From contig NZ_BAFP01000084.1 of NCBI RefSeq assembly GCF_000308455.1, positions 1-45,175 of the forward strand: a DNA stretch of 45,175 bases, given 5' to 3'. Each line of letters starts with the position of its first letter. Positions within the stretch are counted from its first letter, which is position 1. The position numbers and the translations under genes are program-made. Positions 40,170 through 45,175 of this stretch are shown in pieces. The DNA is from Nocardia abscessus NBRC 100374. GTDB lineage: Bacteria > Actinomycetota > Actinomycetes > Mycobacteriales > Mycobacteriaceae. The notes below the pieces were generated by a model. It had not been told where the DNA came from. It saw nothing but the letters and a program-made list of their open reading frames with translations, and searched no databases.

Positions 40170-41669
40170 CTACGTAGTCAGCTGTTCCACCAGGTCGGCG
40201 GCGGTGGTCACGCCGTCGAGGAGCTTGCCGACGTGGGCCTTGGTGCCGCGGCGGGGTTCCAGGGTGGGGATGCGGACCAGGGAGTCGCCGCCCAGGTCGA
40301 AGATCACCGAGTCCCAGCTGGCCGCCGCGATGTCGGCGCCGAAGCGCCGCAGGCATTCGCCGCGGAAGTAGGCGCGGGTGTCGGTGGGCGGGTTGGTCAT
40401 CGCGTCGAGGACCTGCTGCTCGTTGATCAGCCGCTTCATCGAACCGCGGGCGACCAGGCGGTTGTAGAGGCCCTTGTCCAGGCGCACGTCGGAGTACTGC
40501 AGGTCCATCAGGTGCAGCTTGGGGGCGGCCCAGCCGAGCCCCTCGCGGCTGCGCATGCCCTCCAGCAGGCGCAGCTTTGCGGGCCAGTCGAGCAGGTTCG
40601 CGCACTCCATCGGATCGCGCTCGAGCAGGTCGAGCACCATCGCCCAGTTCTCGATGATGTCCTGGACGCGCTTGTCGTCGTTGCCGGTGCGGTCGACGAA
40701 CTTGACCACGCGGTCCAGGTAGACGCGCTGCAGTGCCAGGCCGGTGAGTTCGCGGCCGTCGGCGAGCGCGACGGTCGCCCGCAGCGTCGGGTCGTGGCTG
40801 ATCGTGTGCACCGCGGTGACCGGGCGGGCCAGCTGCAGGTCCGACAGGTCCTCGCCCGCTTCGATCAGGTCCAGGACCAGTGCGGTGGTGCCGACCTTGA
40901 GGTAGGTCGACATCTCGGCCAGGTTGGCGTCGCCGATGATGACGTGCAGCCTGCGGTACTTGTCGGCGTCGGCGTGCGGTTCGTCGCGGGTGTTGATGAT
41001 GCCCCGCTTGAGCGTGGTCTCCAGGCCGACCTCGACCTCGATGTAGTCCGAGCGCTGGGACAGCTGGAAGCCCGCGGTGTCGCCGGACTGGCCGATGCCG
41101 ACCCGGCCGGATCCGCACACCACCTGGCGGGACACGAAGAACGGCGTGAGCCCCACGATGATCTGGTTGAACGGGGTGTCCCGGCTCATCAGGTAGTTCT
41201 CGTGGGTGCCGTACGAGGCTCCCTTGCCGTCGACGTTGTTCTTGTACAGCTGCAGCCGCGGGGCCCCCGGCACGCTCGAGGCGTGCCGCGCGGCGGCCTC
41301 CATCACACGCTCGCCCGCCTTGTCCCAGATCACCGCGTCCAACGGGTCGGTGACCTCCGGCGCGGAGTATTCGGGGTGCGCGTGGTCGACGTAGAGCCGG
41401 GCGCCGTTGGTGAGGATCATGTTGGCCGCCCCGACTTCGTCGGCGTCGATCACGGGCGCGGGCCCGTTCATCCGGCTCAGATCGAATCCACGCGCGTCGC
41501 GCAGCGGCGACTCCACCTCGTAGTCCCAGCGGGTGCGCTTCGCGCGCGGCACGCCCTCGGCCGCGGCGTAGGCCAGAACCGCCTGGGTCGAGGTGAGGAT
41601 CGGGTTGGCCGACGGCTCGGTTGGGGTCGAGATGCCGTATTCGACCTCGATTCCGATGATGCGCTGCAT
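40170..41669 (-). CDS. dop: Pup deamidase/depupylase Dop
   Basis: The 499-residue paralogue of PafA has catalytic N-terminus MQRIIGIEVEYGIST. Characteristic is the Dop-specific flexible loop after residue about 40 (AAEGVPRAKRTRWDYEVESPLRDARGFDLSRM), absent in PafA. Also present are MILTNGARLYVDHAHPEYSAPE, LYKNNVDGKGASYGTHENYLM, IINTRDEPHADADKYRRLHVIIGDANLAEM and the C-terminal DSLVRIPTLEPRRGTKAHV. It deamidates Pup Gln64 to Glu and removes Pup from targets. ATG 41669 has no ribosome binding site; TAGGCT lies seven bases upstream. The palindrome GACTACGTAGTC (40168-40179) covers its stop. Confidence 0.96.
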   Translation of the reverse strand: MQRIIGIEVEYGISTPTEPSANPILTSTQAVLAYAAAEGVPRAKRTRWDYEVESPLRDARGFDLSRMNGPAPVIDADEVGAANMILTNGARLYVDHAHPEYSAPEVTDPLDAVIWDKAGERVMEAAARHASSVPGAPRLQLYKNNVDGKGASYGTHENYLMSRDTPFNQIIVGLTPFFVSRQVVCGSGRVGIGQSGDTAGFQLSQRSDYIEVEVGLETTLKRGIINTRDEPHADADKYRRLHVIIGDANLAEMSTYLKVGTTALVLDLIEAGEDLSDLQLARPVTAVHTISHDPTLRATVALADGRELTGLALQRVYLDRVVKFVDRTGNDDKRVQDIIENWAMVLDLLERDPMECANLLDWPAKLRLLEGMRSREGLGWAAPKLHLMDLQYSDVRLDKGLYNRLVARGSMKRLINEQQVLDAMTNPPTDTRAYFRGECLRRFGADIAAASWDSVIFDLGGDSLVRIPTLEPRRGTKAHVGKLLDGVTTAADLVEQLTT

Positions 41670-41676
41670 GCTGTCG

Positions 41677-41682
41677 AGCCTA
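41677..41682 (-). promoter_or_regulatory. Leaderless -10 box of dop
   Basis: TAGGCT at 41682-41677 on the minus strand is followed by seven bases and the ATG of dop. No purine-rich ribosome binding site lies between, consistent with transcription starting at the ATG. Confidence 0.6.
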
Positions 41683-41790
41683 TGCGACGCACCCGCCCGA
41701 ACCGGTCGCGACCGGCGGAGTCCAATGTCATACCGCAGGTGGTACTTCCGGAGGACCCGTTTCGGCGCAGGTCGGCGCGATAGTCGGGAC

Positions 41791-42990
41791 ATGACCGATT
41801 CGATCGCCGACCCCCGCGCGGAGACCATCGAACAGTACCGCGCGGCGCCGGCGCCCACCCGTCTCGTCGCGTTGGACGTGCTACGCGGAATCGCGATCCT
41901 GGGCACCCTCGGCACCAACATCTGGATCATGACCAACCCGGAGGGGCTGGTCGGGTACCTGCGAGACCTGGGCGGGCAGACAGGCGGATGGGCGTGGACC
42001 GAGCGGGTGCTGCAACAGCTGGCGCAGGGCAAGTTCCTGGGGCTGCTCACCATCATGTTCGGCATCGGCCTTGCCATCCAGCAGCGCTCCGCCGCCGAGG
42101 CCGGGCGGCGCTGGCCCGGCAAGTACCCGTGGCGCGCGGGTTTGCTGTTGTTGGACGGATTTGTGAATTTCGTGTTCGTCGCCGAGTTCGACGTCCTGAT
42201 GGGGTACGCGGTGACCGGACTCGTCGTCGCGTTCGTGCTGGCCACCGGAGAGCGGGCACAGCGGCGCTGGCTGCTCGGCGCCGCGACCGTGCACGTGAGC
42301 CTGCTGACGCTGATCGCGCTCGCCATGGCGTTCGCACCGCGACAGGACTCCGCGGCGCCTCGTGCGCTGGATCCGAATCCCTATGCGGAGGGTTCGTTCT
42401 GGGATCTCGTGATGTTCCGGCTGGGCAACGCCGGGCTGTTCCGGGTGGAGGCGATCTTCGTCTTCGCGATGTCGGTCGCGCTGTTCCTGGCCGGCGCGCG
42501 ACTGTTCCGGGCGGGGGTGTTCGGCCCGGAAGGCGCACAGATCCGCAAGCGGCTCATGATCCTCGGCTTCGGCGTCGCCGCGCCGATCGATCTGGCGGTC
42601 GGCATCGCGGGCGGCGGCGACCTCATCCTGTTCACTCGCTACGGCAGCGCACCGTTCATCGGCCTCGGCATCCTCGCGGCGGTCGCCGAGTGGTACCTGC
42701 GGCGTCCCAGGGCCGGGTTCGCCGGTCGCCGTCTCACCGAGATCGGCCGCACCGCGCTCAGCTGCTACATCCTGCAGAATCTGGTGGCTTCGATGCTGTG
42801 CTACGGCTGGGGTTTCGGGCTCGCCGCGCGGGTCTCACCGGACGACCGGGTCCCGTTCACCATCGGCGTCTATCTGCTGGTGGCGCTGATCATCGCAGGC
42901 GGGGCACACCTGTGGTTACGCCGCTTCGAGCGGGGGCCGGTGGAGTGGTTCTGGAACGTGAGCTACCGCACGCTGGCCCGGGAACGCTGA
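41791..42990 (+). CDS. DUF418-family membrane protein
   Basis: The 399-residue integral membrane protein has about 8-10 hydrophobic helices. The N-terminal RLVALDVLRGIAILGTLGTNIW (DUF1624/heparan-N-acetyltransferase-like start) and the C-terminal DUF418 domain (LTEIGRTALSCYILQNLVASMLCYGWGFGLA, then FERGPVEWFWNVSYRTL) define the family. GKFLGLLTIMFGIGLAIQ is also typical. The function is uncertain; some relatives are thought to be acyltransferase-like or transporters. ATG 41791 lacks a ribosome binding site, with GATAGT six bases upstream. It is divergent from dop, with 121 bp between. Confidence 0.88.
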   Translation: MTDSIADPRAETIEQYRAAPAPTRLVALDVLRGIAILGTLGTNIWIMTNPEGLVGYLRDLGGQTGGWAWTERVLQQLAQGKFLGLLTIMFGIGLAIQQRSAAEAGRRWPGKYPWRAGLLLLDGFVNFVFVAEFDVLMGYAVTGLVVAFVLATGERAQRRWLLGAATVHVSLLTLIALAMAFAPRQDSAAPRALDPNPYAEGSFWDLVMFRLGNAGLFRVEAIFVFAMSVALFLAGARLFRAGVFGPEGAQIRKRLMILGFGVAAPIDLAVGIAGGGDLILFTRYGSAPFIGLGILAAVAEWYLRRPRAGFAGRRLTEIGRTALSCYILQNLVASMLCYGWGFGLAARVSPDDRVPFTIGVYLLVALIIAGGAHLWLRRFERGPVEWFWNVSYRTLARER

Positions 42991-43129
42991 AGCCGCCGTG
43001 ACGGCCCGCGGCCGTCGGCACCACCGCAGCGGTGAACTTAGTTGAGCCCCAGAACTTGTCGCGCCCGCACGCCTCACGGCTCGGACGAAACCGGTGCACT
43101 CGCCGGTCGGCGACCGCTACCGTCGAGCT

Positions 43130-43681
43130 GTGACGCTCGCCGACCGCTACCCCTTGCTGCACGCTCCGGCGCACTGGGAGTGGGGTGACATGGACGTGCG
43201 TTTCTCCACCACGCTCCCGTCCGACGAACTGGTCACCAATATCCATCTCGTGTGCTTCGTCGGCGACGAAATCGTGCTCTGCCGCGACGATCGCGACATC
43301 TGGTTGCTCCCCGGCGGCACCAGGGAACGCGGCGAGTCCATCGACGCGTGCGTGCGCCGGGAATTGCGCGAGGAGGCGGGAGCCCGCCCGGTCGGACCGA
43401 TTCGATGGTTCGGCGCGCACCACGCGACGAGCAATCGTCCCGCGCCGCATCGCGAGTGGCAGCCGCATCCGTACAAGGCGTGGCTCTGGTGCACCGCGGA
43501 CGTGGTGCTCGACTCCGCGCCGACCAATCCCGACGATGGCGAGCAGATCCTCGAGGTGCGCACCTTCCCCGTCGCCGAGGCGATGCGGCGCGCCGGAACC
43601 GACGGCGAGCACATGAGCGAACTCGTGGCCCTGGCCGTCGAACTCCACCGGCCGGCGGCGCAGCCCGGTCGTCCCGGGTGA
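43130..43681 (+). CDS. NUDIX hydrolase
   Basis: The 183-residue product carries a complete NUDIX box: GTRERGESIDACVRRELREE-AGA fits Gx5Ex7REUxEExGU. VTNIHLVCFVGDEIVLCRDDRDIWLLPGG precedes it as the first sheet. It hydrolyses a nucleoside diphosphate linked to another group; the substrate is not predictable. GTG 43130 is preferred: TACCGT at 43118-43123 ends six bases upstream (leaderless), whereas the earlier start at 43094 has no support. A short plus-strand DUF427 gene follows 65 bp downstream. Confidence 0.87.
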   Translation: MTLADRYPLLHAPAHWEWGDMDVRFSTTLPSDELVTNIHLVCFVGDEIVLCRDDRDIWLLPGGTRERGESIDACVRRELREEAGARPVGPIRWFGAHHATSNRPAPHREWQPHPYKAWLWCTADVVLDSAPTNPDDGEQILEVRTFPVAEAMRRAGTDGEHMSELVALAVELHRPAAQPGRPG

Positions 43682-43746
43682 CCGGCTGGTCACGGCCCGG
43701 CACGCTCGGCCGCCGCCGACGCCGGGAACTGGGGCAGAATCGAAGG

Positions 43747-44034
43747 ATGGCAACGGCAACTTGGCACGGCCGCGTCCTCGCGACCAGCGACGACACCATC
43801 ATCGTCGAGGGCAACCACTACTTCCCGCCGGACTCGATCCGACCGGAATTCCTTCAGCCCACCGACACGCACACCTACTGCCCGTGGAAGGGCACCGCCA
43901 GCTACTACACCGTGGTGGTCGACGGCGACAGCAATCCCGACGCCGCCTGGTACTACCCCGAGCCGAAGACGAAGGCGGCGCAGATCAAGGGCTATGTCGC
44001 GTTCTGGCGCGGCGTCGACGTGACCGATAGCTGA
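43747..44034 (+). CDS. DUF427-domain protein
   Basis: The 95-residue product is a full single DUF427 domain: WHGRVLATSDDTIIVEGNHYFPPDSI, then THTYCPWKGTASYYTVVVDG and AAWYYPEPKTKAAQIKGYVAFWRGVDV. The CPWKG motif and its Tyr/Trp-rich strands are diagnostic. The family is a small beta-barrel of uncertain, possibly nucleotidyl- or ligand-binding, function. CAGAAT lies six bases before ATG 43747. Nothing in the context shows its role. Confidence 0.88.
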   Translation: MATATWHGRVLATSDDTIIVEGNHYFPPDSIRPEFLQPTDTHTYCPWKGTASYYTVVVDGDSNPDAAWYYPEPKTKAAQIKGYVAFWRGVDVTDS

Positions 44035-44213
44035 CCGCCGTCCTTCCGGGGCCGGGAATCGAGCGCGGGACTCATGATCGATCCCGGAATCCGGTCGGGA
44101 TACGGCGGTGAGGTGACCGCCTGCCCGGCTCGGACACCGGTCGGCGGCATGTCCCACCCGATGCCGGGCGAGCGGTAATCGAAGATTTCCGAATGCCGCG
44201 CGCGCGAAACCGA

Positions 44214-44219
44214 TACGCT
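44214..44219 (+). promoter_or_regulatory. Candidate -10 box of the AraC-family gene
   Basis: TACGCT lies about 42 bases before the ATG at 44262, leaving a leader that ends in GGGAG. The rest of the 227-bp gap (44035-44261) has repeated CCGGGAAT/ATCCCGG-like segments near 44050-44100 that could form a terminator for the DUF427 gene; I assign nothing firm. Confidence 0.35.
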
Positions 44220-44261
44220 CATCCCAGGATTCAGCGCGTGTGTCTCAGCCGGGAGCATCCC

Positions 44262-45059
44262 ATGATGAAGGCTCTGGTCACCAACGGCTTCTCCATGTCG
44301 CCCACCGGCGCAGCGGACGAACCACCGCCCGCGGGTGTCGCGCTGCTGCGCCCGGGGGTTCTGGCCTTCGCCGGATCGATCGGCCCGACCGAGTTGCACG
44401 CGCACCACGCGGTGCAGATCGTCGCCGCGAGCACCCCGATCGTGGTGGTGGACGGCAGCGGCGTCCGCAGGCAGGGCACCCACGTCATCGTGCCCACCGA
44501 CGCCCCGCACCGGATCGATGTGGGCTCCGCGCACGGCACGGCGGTCTACCTCGACCCCGAGACCGCCGCCGGTGCGGCGGCCGACCGCAGGGCCCACGTC
44601 AACGGCTGGGCAGGCAGCGCCGACACCTTCGGCCTCACCGCCGGTGGCAGCGACCTGACCGCGCAGGTCACGGCGGTCGTCGACGATCTGCTGCCGCAGG
44701 ACGGCGCGTCCGGCGCCGGCGAGCGGCACGCGGTGGTCACCGCGGCCTTGCACTTGCTGCCCGCTCTGGTGCGCAAGGGGTCGGTACGCGGCTCGGACGT
44801 CGCACGGCAACTGGGCATTCCGGCCGCCAGGCTGTCCCACCTGTTCGCCGAGCAGATGGGGATTCCGTTGCGCCGCTACATCCTCTGGCTTCGGCTGCAC
44901 ATCGCGCGGACTCGCGCGCTGGCCGGTGACGATCTCGCCGCCGCGGCGCACGCGGCGGGTTTCACCGATGACGCTGATCTCGTCCGCACCTGCCGCCGGA
45001 CGTTCGGACTACCCCCCTCGGCGCTGAGCCACACGGGCGATCCGATGCAGGACGCATAG
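44262..45059 (+). CDS. AraC/XylS-family transcriptional regulator
   Basis: The 265-residue product has an N-terminal cupin-like ligand-binding half (PTELHAHHAVQIVAAS, VIVPTDAPHRIDVGSAHGTAVYLDPE). The C-terminal AraC double helix-turn-helix (about residues 165-258) reads GSVRGSDVARQLGIPAARLSHLFAEQMGIPLRRYILWLRL, then DDLAAAAHAAGFTDDADLVRTCRRTFGLPPSAL. ATG 44262 is chosen for GGGAG six bases upstream. No target operon is evident; the window ends 116 bp later. Confidence 0.88.
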   Translation: MMKALVTNGFSMSPTGAADEPPPAGVALLRPGVLAFAGSIGPTELHAHHAVQIVAASTPIVVVDGSGVRRQGTHVIVPTDAPHRIDVGSAHGTAVYLDPETAAGAAADRRAHVNGWAGSADTFGLTAGGSDLTAQVTAVVDDLLPQDGASGAGERHAVVTAALHLLPALVRKGSVRGSDVARQLGIPAARLSHLFAEQMGIPLRRYILWLRLHIARTRALAGDDLAAAAHAAGFTDDADLVRTCRRTFGLPPSALSHTGDPMQDA

Positions 45060-45175
45060 CCCCTCCGACCTGTAGGTTCGATTCCTCTCCCGATGTCCTC
45101 CGCCACGGCCGACCGCGGAGACGCGGCCATGCGGGCGCGCCGGCTCGTCCGGCGACGCTCCCGCCGCGTGGCCGT
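45060..45175. other. Terminal intergenic sequence
   Basis: The last 116 bp show no gene start or complete RNA gene. GGTTCGATTCC at about 45073-45083 looks like a tRNA T-loop, but the stem does not pair and no tRNA body precedes it. Confidence 0.4.

Noticed and set aside
45070..45090. tRNA 3' end (GGTTCGATTCC)
   Set aside because: The T-stem does not pair and the bases upstream are the end of the AraC-family coding region.

Overview
The window is high-GC actinobacterial DNA from the mycolic-acid group, most likely a Nocardia. Two facts support this. First, a complete Pup-proteasome locus (dop, pup, prcB, prcA, pafA, pafB, pafC) is followed by tatA, tatC and helY. Second, a cobalamin-synthesis block carries the same neighbours as in Mycobacterium tuberculosis: cobL, an SDR gene, a divergent F420-dependent biliverdin reductase, a pepE-type peptidase, a flap endonuclease and a Pro/Gln-rich membrane protein. 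The genus is an inference; no rRNA or tRNA gene was seen.

Layout. 1-4.4 kb is accessory: the tail of a DUF4235 protein, a small basic protein, a STAS anti-sigma antagonist, a cytochrome P450, a WYL regulator split by a frameshift, and a secreted glycine-rich protein. 4.6-8.3 kb is cobN behind a cobalamin riboswitch. 8.3-14.9 kb is accessory again: a TetR/MFS pair, a SnoaL-like protein with a PF04672 methyltransferase, a MetE-like zinc protein, and a secreted hydrolase. 14.9-24.5 kb holds the rest of the aerobic corrinoid pathway (cobG, cobH, fused cobIJ, cobK, cobL). It is interrupted by a ddaH/AsnC pair, a coiled-coil gene with a PadR regulator, and a second copy of the secreted glycine-rich protein. 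cobM is not in the window. 25-28.3 kb holds pepE, a FenA-type nuclease and a DUF4333 membrane protein. 28.5-33.6 kb is helY, tatC, tatA and a ketopantoate-reductase-like gene. 33.6-41.7 kb is the Pup-proteasome system. 41.8-45.1 kb holds DUF418, NUDIX, DUF427 and AraC-family genes.

How the genes work together. CobG, H, I/J, K and L convert precorrin-2 towards hydrogenobyrinate, and CobN is the large subunit of the cobaltochelatase that inserts cobalt. The riboswitch before cobN gives B12 feedback. Dop deamidates Pup(Gln), PafA ligates it to target lysines, and the PrcBA proteasome degrades the targets; PafB/PafC are the linked WYL-type DNA-damage regulators. TatA/TatC export folded proteins.

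The least expected signals are these. (1) A family of 23-21-23 palindromic intergenic elements has a central loop flipped relative to its flank between two copies. (2) cobK appears to start with CTG, overlapping the stop codon of a secreted-protein gene. (3) Many genes have a TANNNT hexamer 6-9 nt before the start codon, as expected of leaderless transcripts. (4) The cobN promoter seems to use the stop codon of the upstream tetR gene as part of its -10 box.
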